DNA of 64,000 bases, from contig BROG01000477.1 of assembly GCA_030159075.1 (NCBI GenBank), positions 186,001-250,000 on the forward strand. Reading direction: 5' to 3'. This document shows positions 1-9,351 of the stretch, piece after piece. Numbering within the stretch: position 1 is the first letter of the stretch; each line of letters begins with the position of its first letter. A program made the position numbers and the translations under genes. Origin of the DNA: Atrina japonica. Lineage: Eukaryota; Mollusca; Bivalvia; Pterioida; Pinnidae. The notes under the pieces are model-generated. The model saw only the letters and a list, made by a program, of their open reading frames with translations. It searched no databases and was not told the DNA's origin.

Positions 1-85
1 TTTTTTATACTACTGTTCGTATGACTCGTTGTTCCTGTTCGTTTCTTGCCTGCTAAACGAGAAGCGACATGAGAGGGGGCACGAG

Positions 86-547
86 CTAATGTTTTCTTAG
101 GACCGTCATTAAGTTGCTCACGGCTTCTTTTCCTCGTTGAACAAGAGCATTTTTCAATGAACGTTTATTTTGTATCACATCCATACCCGTATTCAAAGCA
201 AATTTAGCTATATGAGGAATGGCTTTCGTCATGGTAGGTTTGAGAAAGTCTGACCAAATACCTTTGCCATATTGCATATCCGATGCTCTAGGACTAAATG
301 CTCCTACGAGTGTATTGACGATATTCCCTGCAAGTCTTAATGGATTGATGATCCCACCTCTCTGAGGAGAGATCAGACCATGAGTTGTTCTCGTTAACGA
401 TTGAGTCAGTTTAGGGAAGAGAAGCCCATAGCCTTTCTGACGGGGTACCCCTTTATGAACGATGAGTGTTCATAATGTGTCACTATCAATACAGTCCTTA
501 GGAATGGAATCAAACGTAGGAACTTGAAGTCTTTATAGATTCAATGA
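86..547 (-). pseudogene. Virus-like element ORF, glycine- and basic-rich, unknown function
   Basis: Read leftward, one frame encodes a basic protein of about 150 residues with an early segment that includes KGYGLLFP, a central RGG-containing stretch and a C-terminal helical half (the last 63 codons, 277-86, are open). At least two in-frame stops lie upstream, near 471 and 535, so the copy is dead. I do not recognise the family for certain. The small size, basic character and position beside the integrase and membrane-protein genes suggest a minor structural protein of the virus-like element; that is inference. Confidence 0.45.
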
Positions 548-803
548 TTTGCTTTGGAAGGTAGTTTCATACTAGGATTAGGCATGATGTACCCCATACA
601 CCCACTTAACATAACCATCCAGAACTGACTATTGGCATCTTTCAAAAGCCAAATGAACGACGCAAGCTATGATGATAGTAAAGGCAAGAATGACTTGAAC
701 AAAGAATACAATTTCATTCCGAGGTATGTTTTCTCCACACCATTTCCAAGTAGTACTAGGCGTATGACTCACTCTATCGGGTGTGTTTGCTCGGTGGGCT
801 CAT
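541..803 (-). pseudogene. Small membrane protein of the virus-like element (frameshifted)
   Basis: The frame starts at ATG 803 and breaks within about ten codons. It continues in another frame as an N-terminal hydrophilic part, a clear hydrophobic stretch of about 20 residues (core VILAFTIIIACVV) and a second weakly hydrophobic part. A stop near 622 interrupts it, and the frame then runs to a stop at 541-543. Small proteins with a membrane segment are typical passengers of this class of element. No specific function can be assigned. It abuts the ORF at 86-547. Confidence 0.4.
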
Positions 804-836
804 TGTTAACTCTGATAGACACTCGGCTTACCGAGT

Positions 837-1938
837 CTACTGGTCGATCAAGTTGGATTTGGGGATCCATGAATCAAAAGTAGAAGGATATCCTTTCCAA
901 TGTACCTTCACTTCTTCTATAACACGAGTTTTCCCTACACGCCTTTTTCTATGATCGAGAATCTCGTCGACTTCATAGACATCATCTGTTTTCACAACGG
1001 GTTGTAATTCAGATTCGTAAAACGTACCTTCCAATCGTTCTTGGTGATCATCCTGGATGTAATACACATAAGGATAACGATCAGGTACTCGTTTCGCGAC
1101 CGTGAACAGTTCCGTGGTCCAGTTAGGTAAGTATCCCTTATCAAATGTACGCTTTACTTTACTGATACGTACGCGATCACCTGTATGAAACTTGGGCAAT
1201 GGACGGTTTTTAGAAGGGGTACCATATAAGGTCTCCCAGACTTCTAACACATTGGAAGGATTGACTTCTATGGGACTTCTACCGATACTACGATGATACG
1301 ATTGATTATAAGCTTGAACAATCTGAGGGTAGAACGTCAACATAACGACGTGAACGAGTATGAGTAAAATATCTCCACATGCGAGCTTTTAGGGTCCTTT
1401 GAAAGCGTTCTACAATACTAGCTTTTGTTTCTGTATTGTCTGTCGTAAAGAAATGAATATCATGAAACGTATGACGAAATTCACGATTCAAAAACTCTTT
1501 TCCTTTATCGGATTGTATACGAATAGGACGTCGTCCTTTAGCTTGTTTTAATACTGCTTGAATCTTTGGCAGATTTATTTTTCAAAGGGATGACCCAAGC
1601 ATATTTAGATAGAACATCAATGACACATAAGAGAAACGTATACCCATCATTGTGTGTCTTGATGTTGGATACATCCGCTAAATCTAATTGCCATTGTTCA
1701 TCCATATCGGTCACTCTCGTTTGGTTACGAGGAAACTTTCTCTTGATAGAATTTATGAAGCGTATACGTGTCTTGTTCTTTCAACCATTGTTTGACTTCA
1801 TTTAGAGAAATGGGGTACTTTTCGACGTTTCACTTCTCGATAGAGAGGTTGTACACCTGCATAACCACCCCGATTAGAAGGATCATAATAGATGGATGCT
1901 AATTTGGCATTTTGCGAAGATTTTGAGTTTTGATCCAT
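837..1938 (-). pseudogene. Retrovirus-type integrase with chromodomain-like C-terminus (Polinton-type), frameshifted
   Basis: Starting at ATG 1938 the pieces give, in order, an N-terminal segment with YYDPSNRGGY, a DDE core and a C-terminal domain. The core shows its first Asp in WQLDLAD (about 1700), its second in SDKGKEF (about 1500) and its Glu in SIVERFQRTLK (about 1405). The last 168 codons (1343-837) are open and hold the segment after the core and a chromodomain-like stretch with VHWKGY and W at the end. At least three frameshifts or stops separate the pieces, so it is inactive. Integrases of this kind insert linear double-stranded DNA of Polintons; the chromodomain probably targets chromatin (family knowledge). 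Confidence 0.75.
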
Positions 1939-1949
1939 TCTGAAGATGA

Positions 1950-2793
1950 GAACTCTTTTTAGATTTTTTAATGGTAGGGACCAGGCCGTAGGAGTCAATC
2001 TTTGCCAATCCTTCACCATTTTCTGACTAAGGGGTGTCTTTGCAGAATCTTTTATGTCAGTAGAAGGAAGAGTAGGCATAGCGTCATAGAACCCTGTGTC
2101 ATCTTCATCATCATTTTCCAGAGGTTTAGGGGGGTACTCATAGCCTTTGGTTTTACAATAGGTTGATTCATCACTTTGATATAATTAGGGTTACGTATCC
2201 AATCACGAGGAACATTCGATTCCACTAATCCTTTTACAAAACTATCAAGTCCTGAGGGTTGATACCCTTTTCTAGGTTGTGTTCGTAAAGCATCAGTTAC
2301 GAGATCGATCATATTGGTCCCAGGGACGGTCTTTCCTTTGTATTGTATTTGACCGTCTTTTTCCCATGTTAGTACATCAGAATGTTTCTTGAGATGTTTA
2401 AATAACAGAGGGACTTTTGGTTTTAATGGAGCAGTGACACTGGATGAAATAGCTGTCATAAGATCTTGATCATCAGAAGACATTTCAGTTTTTAAACATC
2501 ATCTTTGACTTCTTTGACTTTATCTGTTTTCAGAGACCAAGGTCTCTCTTCTACAGGATGACGAGCTTGTTGTAGATACGTACGGTATCGATGAATTTTC
2601 TTGACCAAACTTGGCTACCTTAGCTTCAGGAGTCAAATCATCACGATCTACAATCGTATCTAATTCATTACCTAAACGCACCGAAGATGCTACTTCAGGT
2701 GTATGAGGCAAAGGATTTAAACTTCTTTCTCTCCATTGTTTGAGTTCTTTCCATGGTCCTCTCGGGAACTAAGATCATTTTTCGTGTGCTCAT
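1950..2793 (-). pseudogene. Conserved ORF of the virus-like element, unknown function, frameshifted
   Basis: The frame opens at ATG 2793 with MSTRKMILVP and shifts frame within about 20 codons. It then runs through a helical region with LTPEAKVAKF, shifts again near 2560, and continues from about 2483 through a domain with WEKDGQIQYKGK, then NMIDLVTDALR and NVPRDWIRNP. An acidic and then S/T-rich tail follows after another shift near 2110. By memory, this two-part layout (helical N-terminus, later domain ending in NVPR) recurs in ORFs near Polinton-type integrases in invertebrate genomes; I cannot name it. It lies between the integrase and the core-peptide-like gene. Confidence 0.45.
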
Positions 2794-2795
2794 GG

Positions 2796-3161
2796 TTATA
2801 GAATAGATTTTAAGACAGGAGAAGCTATGGCTCCTAGTAATGGCGCTAATAAGGGTAAGAAAGGTAACACACCACCCTGTTGATTCGTTAGAATTCGACG
2901 TCGTTGAGGGACAGTCAATTGAGGATGAACTAGTTTTCTTAAGACCCGTTTCTTTGAACCCAAGTGTTGTTTCTGGCGTTTTGTTAAAGGAATCACTCCT
3001 TTTAAGATGTTATACACCACTTCACAAATTTTCATGATCGTATCATCAGGGGCATACCGTAAGATCATCTTTTTAAACTCAATAGGATACTGCTTTTGTC
3101 CTAAGACTTTAATCAAAGCAGCATGAGATTCAAGCCCATGCTTACTTTTTCGTGGTGCCAT
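2796..3161 (-). CDS. Core-peptide (pX)-like small basic protein of the virus-like element
   Basis: This is an intact frame of 121 codons from ATG 3161 (MAPRKSK). A longer start at 3200 is possible but adds a non-basic leader. The N-terminal two thirds is basic and helical. The middle has KRVLRKLVHPQL, and the tail has QQGG followed by a hydrophobic Pro/Leu-rich end. A basic body followed by Gly-Gly and a hydrophobic tail recalls the pX/core-peptide-like proteins described in adintoviruses. It is one of only two uninterrupted frames in the element. The pX comparison is inference from layout. Confidence 0.5.
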   Translation of the reverse strand: MAPRKSKHGLESHAALIKVLGQKQYPIEFKKMILRYAPDDTIMKICEVVYNILKGVIPLTKRQKQHLGSKKRVLRKLVHPQLTVPQRRRILTNQQGGVLPFLPLLAPLLGAIASPVLKSIL

Positions 3162-3227
3162 GATGTCACTACAACTAAGTATTCTATACAAATGACTCAA
3201 TACATGATCTGAGGTAGTTTTATAAAC

Positions 3228-3720
3228 CTATATCAACATAGGATGTTGAAGTCGTTTATGATCTTGAAGTTCTTTACTCGTAGTAAAAAGAGCCCGACAC
3301 CATAGACATTTGTAGCTATTCATATATGAAGTAGCCTGTGTCTTAGGCTGACTGGTGATGGGAGATCCAAAGGGTAGAAGCAAACGAAGGTAAACGAGTA
3401 GACTTTGGAGTAGATGTAACATGTTTGTTCCGCTGAGATGATACATCTTTAGCAGTTAAAGGTTTTGGTAATAAGGGAAATAACAAAGACTGCTTGGGAG
3501 TATTAGTAAGAGTAGACATCTTAGGTACATTCAGTGCCTGTAGGACTGCTTTAGTCTTAGTAATAGAAGGTTGTTTCCGTTGTGTAATTTTGATATTAGG
3601 TCTACCAGGAAGACGTATAGGTTGTCCAAAGATAGATGTTGCTGCAGTAGCAGAAGTTCCTGCTACAGGACTGTTGGTTACAGGTGGAGACGGTATTCGT
3701 GTAGGAGTAGCCTGATTCAT
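3228..3720 (-). pseudogene. Pro/Thr-rich protein with C-terminal C2H2 zinc finger, one frameshift
   Basis: From ATG 3720 a Pro/Thr/Ser-rich, low-complexity stretch of about 110 residues runs to about 3365. The frame then shifts by one and the coding sense continues to a stop at 3228. The second part holds one finger of form C-x2-C-x12-H-x4-H (YKCLWC ... DHKRLQH). A disordered N-terminus plus one finger suggests a nucleic-acid-binding accessory protein of the element. The frameshift between 3365 and 3400 breaks it. Confidence 0.5.
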
Positions 3721-3730
3721 TGTATTAGCT

Positions 3731-4081
3731 TCACGAATCTGTTTCAGATTTAGTTTTTAGAATCAATGGTGGGTTCTTCTTCTTAGGACTCTTCTTCTTA
3801 GGACTCTTCTTCTTCTTAGGACTCTTCTTCTTTTTAGGGCTCTGCTTTCTCTGCTTAGGAACAGGGGGTGTTTTTTTCTTTTTAGGTGCAGTGTTCTTCT
3901 TGAGACGACTAGCCCACTGTAACAGGGATCGAATGATTACCCCACCTAAGAACCCTGCCCCTCCTCGTTTTAAGATAGCAGTTTTCTTAACACGTTTGTC
4001 TATTTTTTTTAACTTCACATTAAAACATTTGTTTAGCTCCATCTTATAGACCTTTAAGTCTTTGACACGCATGGATGACAT
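3731..4081 (-). CDS. Lysine-rich basic protein (histone-like tail), virus-like element
   Basis: I place the start at ATG 4081 (MSSMRVKDLK). The upstream in-frame extension is only a TA microsatellite translated as Tyr-Ile repeats and should not be counted. The 116-residue product has a basic N-terminal half with KRGGAGFLGG and a tail built from repeated PKKKK/SPKKK units. This is typical of DNA-condensing proteins such as viral core proteins or H1-like tails. It is the rightmost gene of the element, just inside the TA repeat. Confidence 0.5.
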   Translation of the reverse strand: MSSMRVKDLKVYKMELNKCFNVKLKKIDKRVKKTAILKRGGAGFLGGVIIRSLLQWASRLKKNTAPKKKKTPPVPKQRKQSPKKKKSPKKKKSPKKKSPKKKNPPLILKTKSETDS

Positions 4082-4083
4082 TT

Positions 4084-4084
<1 letters not shown>

Positions 4085-4151
<67 letters not shown>

Positions 4152-4164
4152 GATAACACCATAC

Positions 4165-4194
<30 letters not shown>
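4085..4194. repeat. (TA)n microsatellites, two blocks
   Basis: Two TA runs, about 4085-4150 and 4171-4194, are separated by about 20 bases. They mark the right edge of the first virus-like element. Confidence 0.9.
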
Positions 4195-4195
<1 letters not shown>

Positions 4196-4789
4196 AAGAA
4201 AAACAAAAGCTATGAATTAATACAAGTATTCACCTGATGTCCAGGAAATACAAAAAATCAAACATGACATGTGTTATGGGACGTTTTCCAATAGGTTAGT
4301 AATTTTTCTGTATCGAAAGCCTGCCATTTTAAGACAATGTATTTTAGTTCAACAGTCATCGTTAAGATTCACATTGTTAAATCAGCACAGGTGTATTTAT
4401 CATCAGCTTGGCCTATATGTCTCATTTTTCTTCTTATCAACGTGAATGTCACATGTTGCACTGTTAAGAAAAAACTAAAATTCTTCCGACGATCACCTGA
4501 GATAGTGATAAAATATCTGAAAGCATGCCTGACTGGAGACGTGCAGAAAATGATTATATATAAACTGCATAATACAACAACCGTATTCTTATACCTGAGG
4601 CATGTAACATGAAACTAAAACCCCATCCTGTTTTGCATGTTTGTTTATTTGCATGTTAAATGTGGCTATGTTACTTTTAACCCTTTCAAACATAAATATC
4701 TATATGGTATAATCTTATCTATTGTTTAGACCAGTTTATTAGGGCTCGTAGTGTTTAAAGTGATAAAATATAAAGAGCATAGCATTGAT

Positions 4790-5420
4790 ATTTGAAATGT
4801 GCAAGCGTTATGATCAACCCTTTGATCGTGTGCCATCATGACCTTTGACCTTGTGTGAGCTCGATAATACAATTTGACTTATTTTTCTTCAAAGAAAGGA
4901 GTAGAGCTTATTTCATGTTCATTACATCTTATATGTACAATCGTTATGATCAGCCCATTCAGACGATCGATCGAGAGTGCAAGGACCGACAACTCTGTGT
5001 AAAAGATTACCCTTTAAGATGGTACTATGACCTTTAGTTACCCTTTGACCTAGCTAAGACTACTTGACCTTCTTTAAAGATATTTTAACCAATGTGATGA
5101 CTTATACGATTTCGATGTATAAAATGTATGTGTTTGATAATTCATAAGCCTTTCAGATGGTGCCATGACCTTTGACCTCGTGATAATGACAAAATCATTT
5201 GATTTATTTTGTATAACATCAAATAATAACTTTTGACGATATGGAGTAAAGCTTATGTTTAACCCTTTCAGATGGTATTATGACTTTTTTTACTTGGGTA
5301 TAACCCTGAAATATATCGGATAGTACAGCTTTTGGTATTTTATATGTGCAATCCTTCTGCTCGGCCCTTTCAAATGGTACCGTGGACTCATGACCTAGAT
5401 AATGCAATTTCACCTACTTC
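4790..5420. repeat. Diverged repeat units containing TGACCTTTGACCT
   Basis: A degenerate unit of roughly 130-200 bases recurs about four times. Each has a CCTTTCAGATGGT-like start, then ATGACCTTTGACCT (clearest at 4838 and 5166), then AATTTGACTTATTT. The flanking stretches 4195-4790 and 5420-5750 show no gene. Confidence 0.55.
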
Positions 5421-5749
5421 TTGAAATCAGTACTAATTACATAATAAGTTGAGTATTTTGAATGAAATCCCATATTCAGCGTCATTATTTAAATTCCAAT
5501 CCTTTGTTGTTATTTCAAAACAATGCACTGGACTATATAGTTTCAGTATGACGTACATGTACTATTGTTTTTTTTAAAGAAGCGCGGGAACTGTTTTCTC
5601 TATGAGGTCGACAATAACAATTACGCCATGTTTATAAAAAGGCTTACCAAGGTAAAGTAGCACATCCGGGCTCTGGCACATCCAATATATAGGGCTCATG
5701 GCAAATCACTTAAGCCCAATATAGCCTATTTAGCCCGAGGTTTTCCGTC

Positions 5750-6525
5750 GGTGCCATGACTGATAAATTATCTATGTTGTACTCAATTAAAGTGTATTAT
5801 AGACGTCAGCGCTCATCTATACTGGTGTATTACACACGTCGGCCTATCGTAAAAATATTATCGTTACTGATAAATTCTGTATTTTGAACCAATTCTTCTC
5901 CTTGCTTACAGACGTTTACAGTTAATTCTGCGGCTACTGATATCTGTACTGATGTTTTACAGACGTCAGCGGATAAATCCCATCTGTATAATGGTGGATA
6001 TTACACACGACGTCGGTTTTTGACTGATATCTGTTGACTTTGCCGATTACAATGCAGACGTCAAGTACTTTGTATGACTGATTTTCCGTCGGTGCTGATC
6101 TGTACTGATGTTTTACAGACGTCAGTCCCATCTGTACTGGTGTATTACACACGTCGGTGCTGACTGATATCTGTACTGATGTATTACAGACGTCAGTGCT
6201 GACTGATATCTGTACTGATGTATTACAGACGTCAGTCCCATCTGTACTGGTGTATTACAGACGTCGGTGCTGAGTGATATCTGTACTGTGTATTACAGAC
6301 GTTGACTGGTATCTGTAGTCTACTGGTGTATTACAGAATTCAGTGTTGACTGATATCTGTATTTGTGTATTATACACATCATTGCTGAGTACTGGTCGGT
6401 ATCTTTATTGGTGTATTGCAGACAGCAGTCCCGACTGATATCTATATTGACGTTCATATTATATATTTACAGACGTTGACCAGTGCTGACTGATATCAGT
6501 ACTGGTGTATTGCAGACGTCAGTGA
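5750..6525. repeat. Tandem repeat, unit about 32-39 bp
   Basis: Units built from CTGATATCTGTACTG, a TGTATTACA segment and GACGTCAGTG are repeated about 20 times. They are most regular at 6100-6300. Unit length alternates between about 39 and 32 because some copies have a shortened CCCATCTGTACTGG version. Open frames here are by-products of the repeat. Each unit carries GACGTCA-like half sites. Confidence 0.85.
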
Positions 6526-8550
6526 TTGGTTTTTCCCCTCATGTATTCGATGGCGACTGGTATCTTACTTACTTTGGGCATTATTTTAGCAATATCTCAA
6601 ATTTTAATCAATACCCTTTCTCGGGCCTTCTCTCCTCAAGTGGGCATTTTCACTCCAGAGTCTTCAACCCCACCGAGTGATTAATTTATTGCATAGATTA
6701 TAATTAAGAACCAGTCTGCCAGAAAACCATGCAATAGGGCCCGAAACAGTGTTATCATATGGAGCTGAGATTTTTGCATACAAGATTCCTTCTGACAACT
6801 ACTCTCTGTGCAAAATATATTTTTTTAATATTCAACCTGTATAGTCATTTATGGTTAAATTGCGCCTGAAAATTATGCAATTTCAGTAGTTTTAGCTGAC
6901 AAAATATCAGTGTTTAACATCATGTTAGAGTTTTATTGGTAAGATGTAATACTGTATTTTAAATGTAAAAATATGATAGTACCCAAGTTAATTTTTTTTT
7001 CTCTATATTTACTCATTCCTAGTTTTTGAAAATTGCTAAATGGTGATATTTAGCAATTTCTATATTTTCTAAAGTGGAAAAAATATTTCAAATAATCATA
7101 GCACAATGAAAATATACAAAATTTGAAGGAAATAGTGATTATTTGCCAAAATTGGATTTTTTGATATTTTGTTGATATATGATCATGGTGAAAATATAAA
7201 TGGCATTGAAATATTTTAACCATAAGTGACTTTATAAGATTAATGCACTCAAACTTTCGCAAAAATTCACTTTTGCCCACAAGGCTTTCAATAGTACCCC
7301 TACCCCAAGATTGATAGACACAAATATTTCCAAATATGGTTATTATTGTCTATCGAGATTATTTTCAGTAAATATAAGTTTAAATTGCCAGATTAAAGAT
7401 AAGAATTTACTACAATCAACCTATACACATTTTCACTATAATTTAGTGTATTTAGGGTATTATGCAAATGAGGCTGTTAAAAAAAATAAACACGATGCAA
7501 CAAAGTTTTCCTATATAGATTCTATTAAAGATTTCAAAAATATAAAAAAGTTTCAGAAGTTCTGACATGCCATTTGCCGAGATTTGGACGATTTTTTCTA
7601 TTTTGCATAAAGTCGAAACTTCAACAGCTTTTCTTCTGTCCAAAATTACGATGCCTGATTAAAAGACTAATTCCTAAATTAGCACATTAGGCTTATCAAT
7701 TTTCTAAAATTTTAGGGAAATACGACAGTGCAACTCCACTGCCCGAGGCACAACTCCACCACATCGACCTGTATGATAAATACAAGTGACGTCATTTTTG
7801 TAATGTATGACGTCATATGTCACTGACGAGTTTCATGACAGCATAGATAAGCCATGATTATGTTGGAAACTAGATCTAGATGTACATGTAACTTTAACGA
7901 ATAACGTTGAAATAATGTTCAAAGTAAGTAAGATATTTAAGCTATCGAGTAAATCTACTTGTAAATTTCATCACGTCCTAGGCACACCATCACCACGGGC
8001 ACGGTAATTGAAATTGTTATACTAAAGTATTATTAGGTACAAAGTTATCCACGAGGGTCCATAAATAGGGATGTCAAAGGCGACGTCATTCTGATTGGGC
8101 ATTTGGGTAAATTCGCGGAATTTTCGATGTTTTCAAATGGCTAGAAAATTTTATATTTACGATTCAAGTTTGTAAAAAACATATGTACGTGTAAATAAAA
8201 TCATGCTTTATTACTGCATATCATATTTTAGAGGGGTTTGGGATGCTACACGACTAAAATCACGGTTTGAAGCGGGCTCGTGACCGGGAAAATGGCTGCC
8301 GTAAAATCTCTGTGTCAACGAACATGTGGATTTTAAACATAAATCCGGGAGCTATTCCTTGATGGATATTGTTCATTTATACCTTAAAAATTGCAGAAAA
8401 TGCTGAATTTTACGAATCCGAGTGACCCTGGATGAAAACTTTTCATTTATGATGAAAGAAAAATATTTCTTTACAACATAATGAAAAAAAATATTGATAT
8501 AAATCAGTTTTCAATCAGGGTCACTCGGATATTAATAGTCTGAACCTTCT
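6526..8550. other. AT-rich stretch with no recognisable gene
   Basis: No frame has a recognisable family. Notable items are paired CRE-like sites at 7787-7815, a CGACGTCA site with a reverse CCAAT motif at 8081-8098, an AAAATGGCTGCC stretch near 8290, and a perfect 15-bp inverted repeat (8416-8430 with 8516-8530). Confidence 0.5.
7787..7815. promoter_or_regulatory. Two perfect CRE palindromes 21 bp apart
   Basis: TGACGTCA occurs at 7787-7794 and again at 7808-7815, so the starts are 21 bp apart, about two helical turns. A near-match CGACGTCA lies at 8081-8088, followed by ATTGG at 8094. In animals CREB/ATF proteins bind TGACGTCA. No linked gene is clear, so a promoter role is only possible. 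Confidence 0.3.
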
Positions 8551-8559
8551 TCTTCAAAT

Positions 8560-8808
8560 TCATGCCAAAGTTACACCTCTGCAAGCAATCCTAACTCGCG
8601 GAAATCTGGTCACGCCAACTTCGTCCATGACCATTCTGACAGTACGGATTATCTCCCGTAGCAGTGAAACATCCCCGGATGATATGTCGGCCGCCATGGT
8701 TACAGGCGCTCCATCCGAAGCATCCAACGTATCGATGTCTGATTCTAGTTGTTGCTCGAAGTTGCGTGCCGACAAAGTGTCTAATATATGTATGCTTTCA
8801 CTAAGCAT
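8560..8808 (-). other. Possible short coding exon, no recognised family
   Basis: An 82-codon frame starting at ATG 8808 lies in a patch that is clearly richer in GC and CpG than its surroundings. The predicted peptide is acidic at first (ESDIDTLDASDG) and then helical with basic residues. A GT donor-like site follows near the end (AG|GTGTAA at about 8575), so it could be a first exon on the - strand. No family match and no partner exon were found. It may equally be a random frame. Confidence 0.2.
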
Positions 8809-9046
8809 TACTTTGAAAAGAGTAATCGTGTTTAAAAAGTACTAATAAAGGGTCATATTTCGTCAGGCAAAACTAGTACTGTCCCATCGCTTCGAAAGGA
8901 AAACCTTATTAGGCACAATAGGCTAATAGCCCCCAAAACACGAGTCGTGAATTCCATTACTTACTGTCTGTACTTGGCAGACGATAGAGCTTCGAGTTCG
9001 TAGTGAGTGATTTAATCCATATATCGTGTTATTGGAGATAAGGGCT

Positions 9047-9221
9047 AAGTAGTATATGTCACCCACTTAAGAGCACCCCGGGTACATGGATCATTTAAAC
9101 CATTATCTTTGCTAGATCTCCTGGTATCGCAGTTATATATAGATGACTATATATAACTTATCCACGGTCTGGTAGTCACCAGGTAAATTCCATACCAGTG
9201 ATATAGATAGATAACTTATCC
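9047..9221 (+). repeat. Left terminal inverted repeat of Polinton
   Basis: It matches the reverse complement of 14382-14546. The core at about 9131-9188 (ending GGTAGTCACCAGGTAAA) is nearly identical. The outer part aligns through AGTAGTATATG and ATTTAAACC with more changes, and the inner part through TAGATAACTTAT. The outer limit and the target duplication could not be fixed. Inside the core, TATATATAGA is itself partly palindromic. Confidence 0.8.
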
Positions 9222-9351
9222 TGCTTTTCGGCACATGCATTCAATTTTTCCGCTGTGTACATAATAATCGCAGCGATAGATTTGACACAGGTGTCCAATG
9301 ACTTAGTGTAAAAATTTGAAAATGCTATAAACAATTTAACAGCTATTTAAA

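Larger units (their letters stand above)
1..4200 (-). mobile_element. Decayed virus-like integrating element (Polinton/adintovirus-like), left end outside window
   Basis: A run of seven adjacent - strand reading frames, most with frameshifts or stops, encodes a retrovirus-type integrase, a small protein with a membrane segment, a lysine-rich basic protein, a C2H2 zinc-finger protein and a core-peptide-like protein. These types are known from Polinton/Maverick and adintovirus-like elements. No PolB, packaging ATPase or capsid gene is visible, so either they lie left of position 1 or this is a reduced lineage. No terminal inverted repeat was found; the right edge is near the TA microsatellites at 4085-4194. 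The family is inferred from gene content. Confidence 0.65.

Noticed and set aside
4082..4162. N-terminal extension of the lysine-rich protein with repeated Tyr-Ile
   Set aside because: It is a translated TA microsatellite; the methionine at 4081 is the sensible start.
5750..6525. CRISPR-like array of short spaced repeats
   Set aside because: Units are contiguous and variable in length without unique spacers, and the genome is eukaryotic; it is a minisatellite.
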